DNA of 64,000 nucleotides, from the NCBI GenBank assembly GCA_949987565.1, contig OX465114.1, positions 2,168,701 through 2,232,700 on the forward strand. The letters run 5' to 3'. The notes under the pieces are model-generated. The model made no database searches. It was not told where the DNA came from and saw only the letters and a list, made by a program, of their open reading frames with translations. This document shows, one piece after another, positions 35,011 through 47,394 of the stretch. Position numbers and translations under genes: made by a program. Every line of letters starts with the position of its first letter. Position 1 is the stretch's first letter. The DNA is from Luidia sarsii. Lineage: Eukaryota; Echinodermata; Asteroidea; Paxillosida; Luidiidae.

Positions 35011-37036
35011 AATGCATACTATTAAACCAAAGAGTAATTTTTCTGTTGAAATGAAATAGATCTTGCCAATGTGTAGATCAATTTGTAGCTTTAAAATAAG
35101 GAACTTCTATTAGTATCTAAACAACAAGAGCATGCATCAATACTGTACATGCACGAATCAGCTAATACATGGACTGTATAAACGTGGACATAGGGACGTG
35201 CATTTCTACAAAGACAAATCACTATTGAAATTGGCTTCCTACAACCCCATTATCGGTGGACAGGCCGTTTCCAAGGAAACAGTGAATGATGTCAGAACTA
35301 ATAAAAGCCGAAGAAGTGGACACTCCCAGGGAATAGAAAAAAAACTGTAGCGATGATGAAGATATCGTCTGATCTCAAGTGGGAGGACTGCTATTGCCTG
35401 GTATAATCTAGGCTGTCAACTTTTATCCACTTTGACTTGAAAAACGGCTAAGGTTTGAGACAGGCCGGATAGTAATAGCTTTGTATTTCTTCCATTTCAC
35501 TCTTAAGCTGTTCCACAGAAACCCATTTGTAGGTTTGCTGCATGAGTGCCTGCTGTGTATACAAGTGCTGAGTGCATTTCTCCTATGATGTGCACAAGTG
35601 TCACCCAGAGGGGTTTGCTTTAGGTGTCTGCTGCCCCCAATAGTCCACAAATGTCCAACTAGCCTGCTGGTGAGTGCTCTATTGGTACCACAATTAGGGC
35701 TTGTAGAAATTCACTGGCTATGACTTTGAATTACACAGAAGTCAATGGAAGCCACTGAGTGTTTGACTGTAGCCACTTCCCATAGACTTGTGCTTTATTT
35801 TTGGCGTATACATGTAAATTCAGTCAAAGTCACATTTAAGGCTTGGTTTTTCCCCCTCTAGACCACCAAAGCTCAAGCTCTTCAAACAAGTTGGAAACTG
35901 GGGATTGAAATGCCTCCTCCAGTCAAACACTGGTAGATACAGGCTACAAGACACTAACATGCAAGTGGAAGATAGAAAATCATTCCTATCCAAATGTTCT
36001 GACAGATAATGCGAGTTCTGGACAGAGTGTATCATCTTAAAACCCACATATTCTGAATGCATAAGAAAAATGTTTTTTAGTCAATTAGTACTGGACACAC
36101 AATTAGCTACAAACTTACAGACACGGACAAGGAAGGATTACTAAGGAACTGTACATCAGACACTGAATCACGTCACGGAAAACAAAATCTGACACTCACA
36201 AGGTAACTCAGTGCAACATGCACAATGAATCTGTTTCAAAAAGGTGAAGGAATGGATCATGCATTATGGTATCAAGTAAACATGCAATGGAAAGATACGG
36301 AAGATCAGTGGCCATGCAGTACTAATGAGCAAAACATGACTGGTGTTCACACAATCCTACCTTGACCTCTTCCTTTAATGATAGATGGCGGACATGTAAG
36401 TTGGCAGGGAAAAAATGGAGAAAGAAAGACCAAAATATGAGATGAAGACCAATGGCTTCCAATGTACAGTGATTGGTTGAAGTTAACAATAACAGACAAA
36501 GCAATGACTGCCCATGAATATGAAATGTTCCAACTTCCGTGTCCGTGAAGCAACTCTGATTGCATAGGTCATCCAGTAATTTGAGCTGACAAGTTTCAGC
36601 GATAAATATAGTCAAAGTGTACATGCAGGCAATTAGGTATGATAATTCTGTGTCTAGGAGACTGCTCATCACATTCCGTGTACTGTATATCGTCGGAAGG
36701 GCATAAAGGCAAAAGAAGGTCTTTTTCTTTTAACCCTAAGGCTTTGCACCTCCGGCAAAGGACACACACTGTATACCACAATTTACCACAGTGCCCACAG
36801 GGGTGCAGGCTCAAATACCACAGGATACCAAAAAAACCACGCTGTGGTATGTCGGTGTATGGCCCTTATCCTCCCACAGGAAAAAAACATGTATGGTTAA
36901 TTGTGGTTTCAATGCCGGTTAGGGTGATATTCTATTTTGTATGTGCTTCACTCCTATCCAAATTCCGTCTTCACATATTATGTCACGATGACGTAAGAAC
37001 TACTTGTAAAATGTCATAAAACGGACCAGCCAAAAC
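35011..37036. other. Non-coding, with family M copy
   Basis: Family M palindrome at about 35695-35800. Reading frames up to 126 residues (36639-37019) lack any protein-like pattern. No first exon of the Rab-effector gene was recognised. Confidence 0.4.
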
Positions 37037-37112
37037 TTGTTCCCGGCAGAAGTGCATAAAGGGATCTTAGTGTCTGAACGCACTTAAATGCCCTTCTGCA
37101 AGGAACCCAACG
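37037..37112. mobile_element. MITE family J, internally deleted copy
   Basis: TTGTTCCCGGCAGAAGTGCA and ATGCCCTTCTGCAAGGAACC face each other with only about 30 bp between them; the 39.5- and 44.7-kb copies have the same ends around longer interiors. Confidence 0.6.
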
Positions 37113-37640
37113 ATAATATGTGCATGTACACACGTACATGAATATTCATGCAATAATGTGACCAATTCCTGTAATAAGACTGGCCATATTTACACCAGAA
37201 TCCAGTAGACATTTGCTCAGCACAACAGCGACAACTCCATTATTGTGGGCAACAAATCATCCTGATGTACATGTACATGTACATGTACCGGTACATGTAC
37301 CATTTACCACTGTACCCTTGGTCAACCCCTTTTCAAACTGGTAGCCATCCCAAAGGGTAAAAGAAAAAGCGATCAATAACATTTTAGGAATTCATGACTG
37401 CATAATGGACATCAATCATGGACACCCAAAGCCATTGCAGAGGGCGTTGCTCTGACACACAGCCAATTACGGTACTGAAGGATGCATAGATGATTCACTT
37501 ATATGCATGATGGTGATAGATAGTGGATGATAAAACATTGTCTACCTCACTGCCAAACTGCATAAATTCTACCCTTCTTGCGTGATATACATGTACTGTC
37601 CGGTGTATGCTATCCATTCAGGGTTTGTTTTACTCAATGT
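37113..37640. other. Non-coding with a TGTACATG palindrome cluster
   Basis: GTACATGTACCGGTACATGTAC (22 bp, about 37279-37300), described here as two halves around CCGG, lies in a run of ACATGT repeats starting near 37267. No gene seen. Confidence 0.45.
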
Positions 37641-37799
37641 ACATGTATAATTGGCTGTGCGTGCTCACTGCCTGATTGCTTGTTGGGAAAAGTACAGGCA
37701 GCTGGGGTGAGATGTGAATCCATGACCGGATTATGTGACATTATCAATTTATCACCAACTCCAAAATCATGGTATACTGTATACAGGATATTGGTACAG

Positions 37800-38075
37800 T
37801 ATGGATACATTTCCACTGTAAAGGTTTATGGGAGGTGTTCCTCTGCTCTTGTCGACTTGGTCCCCCCAGTCAGGACATTTCAGCGAGCAACCAGGCTGTT
37901 TGCCTGATCTCACCCATACACTCTGTCTATCCCAAGGTGTAGAACAAAGAGGTATCAGAACAGCTTCTTCCCTCGTTCAGCCTCTCTCTGGAATTCCCTT
38001 CCTGGTTCATGATTCCCCCTGCCAACGATCTTGCCCTTTTTAAAGAGGAATGTCAATTACTATTTCCAGCCTTCC
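37800..38075 (+). pseudogene. LINE reverse-transcriptase C-terminal fragment
   Basis: One frame reads GRCSSALVDLVPPVRTFQRA, then TRLFA, a TGA at 37908-37910, then SHPYTLSIPRCRTKRYQNSF, FPRSASLWNSLPGS, a second TGA and PTILPFLKRN. The R(T)FQ...IP(R)...Y.NSF.PR(S/T)..LWNSLP pattern is typical of the region after the polymerase domain of non-LTR retrotransposon proteins. Two in-frame stops and no upstream polymerase motif show a dead, 5'-truncated copy. Clade is not resolved. Confidence 0.72.
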
Positions 38076-38584
38076 TGAGTCCCTCTCTATCTCCTTCTTT
38101 CCTTAGCCCTTTACCTTGAGTCAGTGACTTTATATCCTTGCTTTATCAAATTATTACCAAAGACTTTATTTGAAGGAAACAATGATCAAATCTCGGGATA
38201 AATTCAAGGAAAGGTAAACTCCCTCATGTATGGGTTGAATTTGTAATTGAAAAGAGATGAAACTTTATCAATTTTCAGGAAACAAATGTACAGCATAGTA
38301 TTTTGGAAATTAACATTTTCAGATATATTTGTATATTTACATATCTAATAGATGAACAGTATGTGTGTACCAACCAATACAGGTACATGTATACAAACAG
38401 GCTCAATCGACCATAGAGCAAGCAAACCTGGTCTATGAATCTACCAAAGTACAGTCCAATATGGAGTGGTATACTCATAAATGTGTACATTATGTATGTA
38501 TATATGTAAAATGTACCAATAACGTACACGAACACAGTACCGGTACCTAACACAAGTGCATGTACTGTACATAATCGTTGTCAA
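38076..38584. other. Non-coding
   Basis: AT-rich, with TGTACATGTA palindromes. No gene seen. Confidence 0.4.
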
Positions 38585-38755
38585 ACAATTTAAGGAAAAA
38601 CTGGCTGGGAACTCTAAGAAACATGGCAAAGAAAACTTTGACTGAACCAGGACTTCAACCACTAGTTTTGTGTACATACATGCATGTACATGTACCACTA
38701 CCAGTGCTCTTACCATCTTACCTTAGATGGTGGCCTTCCCAATTAGTCAACTAGT
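38585..38755 (-). mobile_element. tRNA-derived SINE family 1
   Basis: Minus strand: degenerate head (AGATGGTAAGAGCACTGGTA) and B box region, then TCAAAGTTTTCTTTGCCATG and a CCCAGCCAGTTTTTCCTTAA tail. The middle is disrupted by a CATGTACATGTA run. Confidence 0.6.
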
Positions 38756-38980
38756 TTTTGCCTTGGAGGGGGTGCCAGTCAGAAGCAATTTAACCATTAT
38801 CTGCCGTATATCTCCAGGGATCACACCCCCCTTTCATTCAGATGAATACAACCAATTGCATTGTACTTATCTTACAAACGCTTACAATGTACATGTGCAT
38901 ACAAAATCAGAATATACCACAGTCAACAGACAAAATGTACACACATGAAAATAATATGAGACCATATGAGACCATATGTT

Positions 38981-39015
38981 CACTTTATGATAGTTGCCTT
39001 AATTATCATAAAGTG
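38981..39015. repeat. Perfect 12-bp-arm hairpin
   Basis: CACTTTATGATA (38981-38992) and TATCATAAAGTG (39004-39015) are exact reverse complements around an 11-nt loop. Confidence 0.8.
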
Positions 39016-39538
39016 TGATTTTTAAGCTTGGCTACCCTTGAAGAGAGAATACAAATTCAGAGCAGATTTGCAGATGTCAAGGTTTCCGAATATTAATCTC
39101 AATCCATTTTCATTTGAAAAGCGGAGAGTGTTTTTCTACTCATTTATTTGTTTTTCTTTAATCATTGCATGCATGGGTAAAGGGTTTCAGAGTTCAGGCA
39201 AAGCCACGGATGCGATTCCAATCCACAAAACCAACGTTGAAAAATGACGTCAAATTTGAAAAGCTTTCAAAAGGTTAGGTGAGATTGAGAGACTTCAGGC
39301 CCTCGCACTTTTCATGATTTGCATGAAGATGGGATCAATGGAGCCTGTGCGGTTACTAGGGAATATCACAAGCCCTGTTTGCATTCAGGTAGATTATGAT
39401 CTTTCTGAGGGCCACTGTTAACATACCAATCTGATCAATCATCCATGTGTCTATATCAGTATAATATTTGGCTAATGCTAAGTCCTATACAACACCAGAT
39501 ATCTGCAATAGGAATGTACTAAACACACCCAATAATTC

Positions 39539-39772
39539 GTTGGGTGCCCTACAAAAGGGCGTAAGTGCATTCAGGGTTCAGACACCAACACCACCTTACG
39601 GCCATCTGCTGGGTCAATTTCATGGTTTTTCCACCATTAGTTTTTACTTCATCATGACTTGATATTTGAACAGAGAATTTGAGTGGGTTGAAGCCCATAC
39701 AAAATGGAAAATAATGAGTAATTTAAAAAATGGCCTTTGTGACCTTCTTTTGCACTTCTGCAATTCACTCGA
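39539..39772. mobile_element. MITE family J copy
   Basis: CGTTGGGTGCCCTACAAAAG and GACCTTCTTTTGCACTTCTG ends; TTAGTTTTTACTTCATCATG and AGCCCATACAAAATGGAA inside match the 44.7-kb copy. The right end is degraded. Confidence 0.65.
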
Positions 39773-40859
39773 CAAATTGTCTTTGTGCAGAAGTAGGAAT
39801 CATAAGAAAGAGGAGGCCAGTGTACAAAGGGTCATTGTGATCACTGACAGTGGAAGTCATATGGCTAGAAGGTACTGGTTATTGAATCAGTCTTTCGGGT
39901 ATAGTTCTTAATATAGTTTTGCATTGAAAAGATTGCAAATTAAGGAGGGTTTTACCCTTTGTTTAGGCACTTACTTTGCTGATTGCCCGCTGACAACATA
40001 CAGGCAGCTCAGGGTCACTTTCACTCTGAATGCTAGACATCCAAGCTCCATTGATTGACAGACTTTTTTTAGTGGTGTCATCAAAATTAAAATCTACATC
40101 TCTTCGGCTATATGTACCCATTTCACCCGGTAAGTCTCACCAGGAGAGCAAACCCTACAATGCACCACCAAGTGAACCAACACTTCACACCTTAGTTCTG
40201 TAATCTGTCCATTTACCTGACTTTGGTAACATTACAAGTCTCTGGAATAGTTACCAAACAAATCCACCGCTTTTACAAAATGTGAAAGGAATGGCTAAAG
40301 ACATGCACAGTAAACTACAAGTAGTAGTACCGTAATGACATTTTAAGCCATATGTCAGTTGACATCGTATATCAGTTTGGTTTGTTTTTGATAAGTCTGA
40401 AGCCACATATCAACCACAGTAACCAAACACTTCCTCTTCCCTTGCCCGAGTTTCCTTTGCACAACGGTGGACAAAGGTGTCATCTTCTCTACGAGGCTTT
40501 GGAACCCAAATTCCAATCTTATCGCAGTGGTCTACCACTTGTACATAGTATCTACCTTCTATCTGGCGAGTGTAAACCCTAGCCTACCCAAGTGTTTGCC
40601 TTAGTCAAACAAGTGTTTGCTTATGACTAGTTTAGGCTTGTGAAGGCCGCACACACACACGGCACGTCCATTCTCTCTTTGTATGAAAAGCAAAGGCCCA
40701 ATTTTGGGGGCAGCTGGCATTTGGGACAAGTCTGCATGCAATAGATCACGTAGATTTGGGCACCGGGTGAATGCAATAAAGTAACACATGTACACGAGCC
40801 ATGAATAGATATGCTCTTTGAGTGGCGTGAAACACTTCTTCACAGGTCATTGATTAGCT
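39773..40859. other. Non-coding
   Basis: Holds a splice-donor-like GCAAA/GTAAGT on the minus strand near 39966-39971, but the frame before it does not resemble a Rab-binding helix. Nothing else. Confidence 0.4.
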
Positions 40860-40913
40860 GCCGTAACCGTAACCCTCTGCGACCTTTGGGAGGATGAGGG
40901 TCACGGTTACGGC
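40860..40913. repeat. GC-rich hairpin with 18-bp arms
   Basis: GCCGTAACCGTAACCCTC (40860-40877) pairs with GAGGGTCACGGTTACGGC (40896-40913) with one mismatch; loop of 18 nt. GTAACC occurs twice in the arm. Confidence 0.8.
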
Positions 40914-43278
40914 AAGTAGTCATCGAGATTATTTTAATGATTATTAATGATTCTTCAGCATCAGTCTTCAGTTGCCTGATGAAGGTTACTAGTCCTAGTT
41001 ACTGAAACGTTGCTATACCAGCAACACGACATCGCTAAACTTTGATTACTTATTCTCCTTGACATTAATGATCAGTAAGAACAATTGAACTCCGTGGGAA
41101 TTTTCGAGGCAAATACATATCCAGAAACATGTGCAAATATATCACAATCTATGAAAATAGAAAATAAAATATGACAAGGCAAGGATTTGAATCTAGTGCT
41201 CTGATCAAAAGTACAAGTACCCGGTATCCCTTTCCTTGTTCATATATTACAGACATCCAGCATAGGACCGTTTCTATTGCAGTCATAAATCAACTGCTCC
41301 GAGGAAAAAAACAAATTGATTTTCTCGTGCTTCCGATTATCGCTGAGTCAATGCCCTGGCATGGCTAGAAGGTGCAAACTGCAGCCGCATCCCAACGCTC
41401 TGCCTTCAGGGGGCTTCCAATTACGCGCGAGTCTATGGGAGCCACTGGCTACAGCGGCTGCAGCCAATTCCCACAGATCTGTGCGCCATTCTCAGCCTTA
41501 GCCAATGTTCTCGGGTACAGCTTTGCATAAGTGTGCTCGCGCAACTTCCACGGCAATCAAAAATCCATACAAATTCTTCACCGATCACGGGGGTTGGTCA
41601 TTCTAAGTGTGACAAAAGTAGCCGAGAAATTCCCTGTTAACAATTTTTCTTTTTTTTTAAGAAAAAAGAAAAAGAGAAACTGCTTGAGAATTTCATGTGT
41701 TCTTCTTTTCCCCGCCACATATCTGATCCAATTGTTGGAAGGCGAAATGTGGGAACGTTAACGGAGCACTCTGTGCTGAAAGATGGACGATCTGAAAATG
41801 GTTCCGTAATTCAATTTGGGCTAAGGGAGGGCAGTCACTAAATTGCATTGCTCTTCATCAATTTTGGCCCGTGGGAAAACAAAAACACAAAAGGGCATTT
41901 AAGGTACGGTGGGCATCGGAATAAACAATGTTCAGATACATGTAGGTGTACGTGCACGCACAATGTACCGGTACGCGGCAAAACGTACACCATGCATGTG
42001 CATACCTTGGAGCCGTGTCCTCAATAGAAATTTGGAGGTAAAAATTCATTGAGACATTGATAAACTTGTCCTTCTTGAAGTCTGATTTGGACAGCCCTTA
42101 TTCATAACTCAAATAACAGACCGCTCTTTGTGCACGCATGTATTAATGCAATGGATGACCACATTTTCAAGTGAAGCACAGTTCAAACACAGTAAAGGAA
42201 AACTGACTGAGAAAATTGTGATGCAAATTTCAAATCACATTATTTTTGTTTGGTGGGGATAACACACAAGCAATCACCATGACTATTGAGAACACACGCA
42301 CCCCATGTATCACATGTCCCCCTGAAGAAAGCAACGCATGAAGTGTTTAAATCCTTATTCAATTTGCCGACTCATTTGAGGCTAAGCAAGTATCTTCTCA
42401 CTGACCAATAATCATCACACATCTATGAAGAGCACTCCTGTCCAACAAACAGGGCAGTGCAGCTATGTAAATCCATTCCCATCCCCCTACCCCCAGCTAA
42501 ATACCTTATAGTTGCAGTGTGGGGACATATGTAGCGGACAGACTGTGAATTATGCTCGCTGACCCATTAAGACAACCCCTCCCACTACTGACTTAAACAC
42601 CTCCTGACTTAAGCTTCTTAAGTAAGGGGTAGCATTGGGCCAAATTAGCTTGTCGACACGGACGGGCGCAGCAAAGCGTGGCCTACTGATGCAATGTCCC
42701 TCATCCCCCTTACTCCTAAACACATGTACCCGACAAGGTCATCGTGAGAGATCAAGGACCTGCCGTGGATCTCTGGATCTCGTTTTAAAGGGACTTGAAC
42801 TGTTCCATTTCAGGAATTAAAATCAATCATTTTACAAGAGTGCCCGCTGAGTGCATGTCTTATGTCTGACACAATAAGCTACTTGCCGAGAACAATCTCA
42901 TAACAGTTTGTATTATCATGTAGATAAAAAAAAACACCAGAATTTAATGGAAATTCTTCAGGCACAACTTGAAAGACCTATGGCACTATAACATGCACCA
43001 CCTCAACCATTATATTCCTGGTCTTTTAAGTTTGCGCTATTATGTTGGCGAAAATATTAAAAACACTCACAAAGTGAGTCTACGGCCATGGGTCATCCAT
43101 CAAAACTAGTGAATTGGACACACCTGTCAGACTTCAATTTCCCTAATCATTCTATATCAGATATGGGTGAACTGGGCATAGAATCAATTGGTCATTGTAG
43201 CAGGGCTGTCCGTTTGAGCGGGAGAAAATATGGATGAAGTGTCTTTGGAAAATTCAATTATATGGCCTCATCATCCAA
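40914..43278. other. Non-coding, with family M copy
   Basis: Family M palindrome at about 41395-41515 (CGCGAGTCTATGGGAGCC). Fragments of a SINE 1 tail near 42193. No exon recognised. Confidence 0.4.
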
Positions 43279-43516
43279 GGCCTTATTTCTTACAGCTGCT
43301 TACAATCGGCTGAGCAAGAATGCCAATCCCCAGTTCAAACAAGATTTGCCAACCATAATTTCACTTGATGCTTGCTGTAATTGACTTGTGTTCTAATAAT
43401 GGGTGCTTAGCACAAAATACAAACTTGGAACTTTGGCTGGCAACATGATTCTTTTGAGGAAGATTTTCCCAGCTTCAGCAAATTTGGGTGCATAAGCTGC
43501 TCTTCGAAATTGCCCT
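43279..43516. mobile_element. MITE family G, diverged copy
   Basis: Order of landmarks (TTACAGCTGCTTACAATCGG, TGCCAACCATAATTTCACTT, TTTGGCTGGCAACATGATTC, CATAAGCTGCTCTTCGAAAT) matches the 5.7-kb element. Confidence 0.62.
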
Positions 43517-43929
43517 GTGGAAGGGAATGATTAGCACCTTGCATGTTTAGCAATCATCCCTCCTTTGTGATCACTCCCATACTTTCTTTGACCCCTTTCC
43601 TTTGATCTTTCTCTTTGATCTTTCCTTTCCACACTACTATTAGGTATATAATCCCTACCCTACCCCTGCCCTTCCCTTTGATCTCACCCTACCAGCTATC
43701 TCCTTTGTCCTCTGTCTGTCAATCGTGTCCCTATTGCTATCCCTTTGCTATTTCTCTGTGTCCTTGTCAATCTGCCTTTGAGAAATATCCTCCTGGGATC
43801 AAAACATCAGGCCCTCCTAATTAATGTTTGATAAATGTTTATAGTGAACTTATTTTAAGAGGTAACGTAAAGGTTCTACAAACTGACTTCACTGACTTAC
43901 ATGTAGAACGTTATGTAATCTTGTCAGGG

Positions 43930-44360
43930 TGGGTTGCAGTCCGCCAGGGAGGGAGAAAAGATCGCCTTAATTAAGCTCATTAAGCTTTGCTTAATTGAAA
44001 TCCAACCCTCTGATGGACATGCATTTATCTTGTCAGTGCCCCAGTACATTATCACAAGAACCTGTGCCTCTCAGTAATGGTGGAATGGAATCGATTGAAG
44101 AAAAAAAGAAACGCTAAGGTTACTATCAGCCGGTCATGAGAAAGGCCCACTAATTAAGGCTAGGTTAATTGCTGCCCCTTAATTACAATAAGGAGTGCAG
44201 CAAGTAAGCCATTAATTGATTTCACCTATTGAAGCTGCGGTGAGCTTAGGACTTCCTGTGCAAAGGTATTACCTTTGTAAAATAACAGCTGCCCTTTGCA
44301 TCACCTGTGACAGTGTCACTTTCATACACCTTACATTGCCTTAAGGCAATAATGGAAAGT
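43930..44360. promoter_or_regulatory. Candidate enhancer: homeodomain-motif cluster
   Basis: Within about 430 bp: CTTAATTAAG (43966-43975), TTAATTGA (43991), ATCGATTG (44090-44097), CTAATTAAG (44150-44158), GGTTAATTG (44163-44171), CTTAATTAC (44178-44186), CATTAATTGAT (44210-44220), E-boxes CAGCTG (44286) and CACCTGTG (44302), TTTGCAT, and the perfect 16-bp palindrome ATTGCCTTAAGGCAAT (44335-44350). It has none of the repeat signatures of its surroundings. Function is inferred from motif density only. Confidence 0.4.
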
Positions 44361-44661
44361 AAGATCTTGATTTATGAATGTGAAGCACACTTCCATGGAT
44401 TGGAATGACACCTTGACCACATCAATAGATATTGACCTCTGAGAGCGCATAAGTTACAGCAAGTCAATGATCTGGTGATAGACAAGTCGGTTCAGTGGTA
44501 ACACTAACAGGCTGTTAAAGTTGCAGCACACATGTAATTCTAATCACCCCCAGGTACCTACACACATGTAATTCCTATCACATTAACATAAAGATAGTTC
44601 CATCCCAGTAGCAGGCCCTCCCTCAAAGCAAGAATGATCCCTGTTCAGGAGCTCTCAATTT

Positions 44662-44912
44662 TTGTCTGGTGCCTAGGAAAAAGGCATAAGTGCGTTCAGA
44701 CACCAACATCGCCTTAAGCCCTTCTGCTGGGAACAAAATAATTCCGTCTGGTCCGTTTGATGGCTTTTTACAATTAGTTTTTACTTCATCCTGACGTCAT
44801 ATTTGAACACAGAATGTGAGAGGATTAAAGCCTGTACAAAATGGAATATAATGGGTCATTAAACAAATCACCTTAGTGACCTTCTTTTGCCCTTCTGCAA
44901 GGCACCCAACGA
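44662..44912. mobile_element. MITE family J copy
   Basis: TCTGGTGCCTAGGAAAAAGG at the left and TGCCCTTCTGCAAGGCACCC at the right; interior as in the 39.5-kb copy. Confidence 0.68.
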
Positions 44913-44929
44913 TTTATTACTACCGGTAA

Positions 44930-45145
44930 TTTCTGCCTTTGAGAAAGGTCCTGCTAGGATCGAAACATCAGGCCCACTAAATTTTTAGATTTGAATTTTG
45001 GTAGTTTTTTGGTCAGTAAGCAGTTTGCAAATTTTTTGTATATCATTTGTAATAATATGCAAACAAATTGCAAACTGCTCACTGACTAAAATGACCAAAA
45101 AGCAAATATCAAAATTCCTAGCAGGACCTTTTATCAAAGGCAGAC
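44930..45145. repeat. Family B inverted repeat
   Basis: GCCTTTGAGAAAGGTCCTGC ... GTCAGTAAGCAGTTTGCAAA faces CAAACTGCTCACTGACTAAA ... CCTAGCAGGACCTTTTATCA, so the whole unit is palindromic. Confidence 0.72.
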
Positions 45146-45149
45146 TTGA

Positions 45150-46260
45150 TTGCATATTACTCAGACATTAAAAGGTCCCCAAAGTTTTGAAATTTATTAC
45201 TCCAATAAAAAAAAACATTTATCACCGATCCCTGTATAAGACAAGGCATGAAATTAGAGTTTTGGTATGACAGTAAGTTTGATGGATAATCCAGGACATA
45301 ATTTCTCCTTTTGTGCCGTTTGGTTTTTTCCTTTCTATGAATTTGCAGACTATTTGATCAGTTTCATTTTCTCCTATTTAGTCAAATTACAGAATGATTA
45401 AGCCCATACATGCTGAGAGCCCAAATACACAAAGTCTTTAAAATACATGTGAGATGAAAGCGAAGACAGTAATATAAAATTAATCTCAACAATTTGGAGG
45501 GCCTGACGATTTGAAGCCAGCAATTCCTATTCGCCAAGGCCTTTTGAGAAAGGTCCTGCTATATGTGTAGGATTGAAACATTCAAAATACCAGCATAGCT
45601 GCCAACCTAAAGGAAATGAGGAATGCTTCTTCTAAGAAAGAGGATTCACAGATATATAACATGATGTTTGCATCGAGTTGAATGGAATTCAATGAGGGTT
45701 TGCCCTGAGTGCTCAGTGCTTTGCCCGATGCCTGATGACAATATTTCAGGCAGCTTGGGCGGGAATCACAGAGCAATATAAATACATGGGTATTCAGAAA
45801 TCGGAATCTGTTGTCAAGAGCTTGTAAAAAGTGAAGGGAAAAAAAATTACCCCCAAAAGAGGACTGATTCCTCCAAAATAGGAATGGTAGGCAGCTATGT
45901 GTCAGACACTCCTGTACATTGGTCGTTTTAGTCAGTGAGCAGTTTGCACCATTTATTTTTGCATATTAGTCGAATAAAAATATATATAAAGCAATCAACT
46001 ATGATATTAGAATGCAGCCCGGTCCTGCACAAAGGCAGACGGGAACTGCTGGAAATAGACTCCTTGTGAATTGTAAGCCACATGTACGTGTACTACTGAA
46101 AACCTGAACCACATGGCACTGATATCATATCAATGCCAGGCGTAATTTGATGGTGCTCAGCTAAACATGATCATGGGCTTAATGTATTTGTGATAAATGA
46201 CATGGGATGGGGGGGGGGGCTTTAAAATCCATCAAGCTCACTTAATTATCGTTGATGAAG
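45150..46260. other. Non-coding, with SINE 2 and family B fragments
   Basis: Family B end at 45490-45590; SINE 2 in minus orientation at 45650-45775 (ACATGATGTTTGCATCGAGT to GGCAGCTTGGGCGGGAATCA). The flanking GCTGCCAACCTAAAGGAAAT and ATAGGAATGGTAGGCAGCTA resemble 25235-25415. Confidence 0.5.
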
Positions 46261-46269
46261 AGCCACTTG

Positions 46270-46705
46270 GCTTGAAAATGGAGAGAGGGAGAGAGGGAGA
46301 GGGTGGGGGAAGAGAGAGAGAGGAGAGAGGGGGGACAGAGAGAGGGGAGAGAGGGGGAGAGGGAGAGAAAGGGAGAGAGAGAGGGAGAGAGAGAGGGAGA
46401 GAGAGGGAGGGAGAGAGAGAGAGAGAGGAGAGAGAGATACAGAGACAGAGACAGAGACAGAGAGGGAGGGGAGAGGGAGGGGGAAGAGAGAGAGGAGAGA
46501 GAGAAGGGGAGAGAGGGGGAGGGAGAGAGAGGGGAGGGAGAGAGAGGGAGAGAGAGAGAGGGACAGAAAGGGAGAGAGAAAGAGGGAGAGGGTGAGAGAG
46601 AGGGAGTGGGAGAGGGAGAGGGAGAAATAGAGAGAGAGGAGAGGAGAAGAGAGAGGGAGAGGGAGTGAAAGAGACGGGGAGAGAGAGGGGAGACAGAGAG
46701 GGATA
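46270..46705. repeat. Homopurine GA/GGA array
   Basis: Almost uninterrupted plus-strand purines with GAGAGA, GGGAGA and CAGAGA variants. All long reading frames here are artefacts. Confidence 0.9.
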
Positions 46706-46709
46706 TGTT

Positions 46710-47390
46710 GGAAGTGCAAACAATACTGAAAGTGCCTATGCTAAGGTCACATTTCAGGCTCTTATCAGGATTAAGGGACTACACATTCACCCTTTGTCAA
46801 TAGCCCATCAGCTGTGATTAATTTCAAACATCATACAAAGTTCATTATTGTATACAGTATTTCAGTTCATTCTAATTTAGAAGAAGTTTGTAATATTTTT
46901 TATATAACTTAATGGCTGAGATTTTCCAATTTATCTACTCATCAGACTCATTGTAGCTCACGATCAATTGCAAGACAATGAGTGATGCACAGAAACCATG
47001 CATTGTATCAAAACCTGCTATGGGTTATCCAATATCCATCGTAAGTTGAGTTACGATGCGTCGTAAGGGTCTGTGAAATCCAGCCCTGTACTTACACATA
47101 CATGTAGACACCTTGTCCCCAAGTCTTTGCTTTCACTAATTGTGTAAGTGCAGTCGCATTCCCCTGCTTGGTAATTCAATCAATCAAGTGCAGTTAACCT
47201 GCTCCTGTCTGCGATGTGGTAAGTCAGACTCCTGACGGAGTCTTGTGTGTGACCAACGCCAAAGCCAGAAGCTGCAGGAGCACTAACTCCAAGCATGTTA
47301 AGCTCCATTGTACAGCATGTGCACAAATGAATGCATATGATGCAATAGGAATTGGATTTTCAGTAATAAAGACTGAAGTTAATACAAAGA
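46710..47390. other. Non-coding
   Basis: 46955-47085 resembles 31665-31755 (CAATTGCAAGACAATGAG and ATGGGTTATC), a further dispersed repeat. No gene seen. Confidence 0.4.
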
Positions 47391-47394
47391 ACTG

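Noticed and set aside
39966..40085. Minus-strand frame MELGCLAFRVKVTLSC ending at GCAAA/GTAAGT, phase 2, as first exon of the Rab effector
   Set aside because: The phase fits, but the peptide has none of the charged-helix pattern of a Rab-binding domain; a chance donor is more likely.
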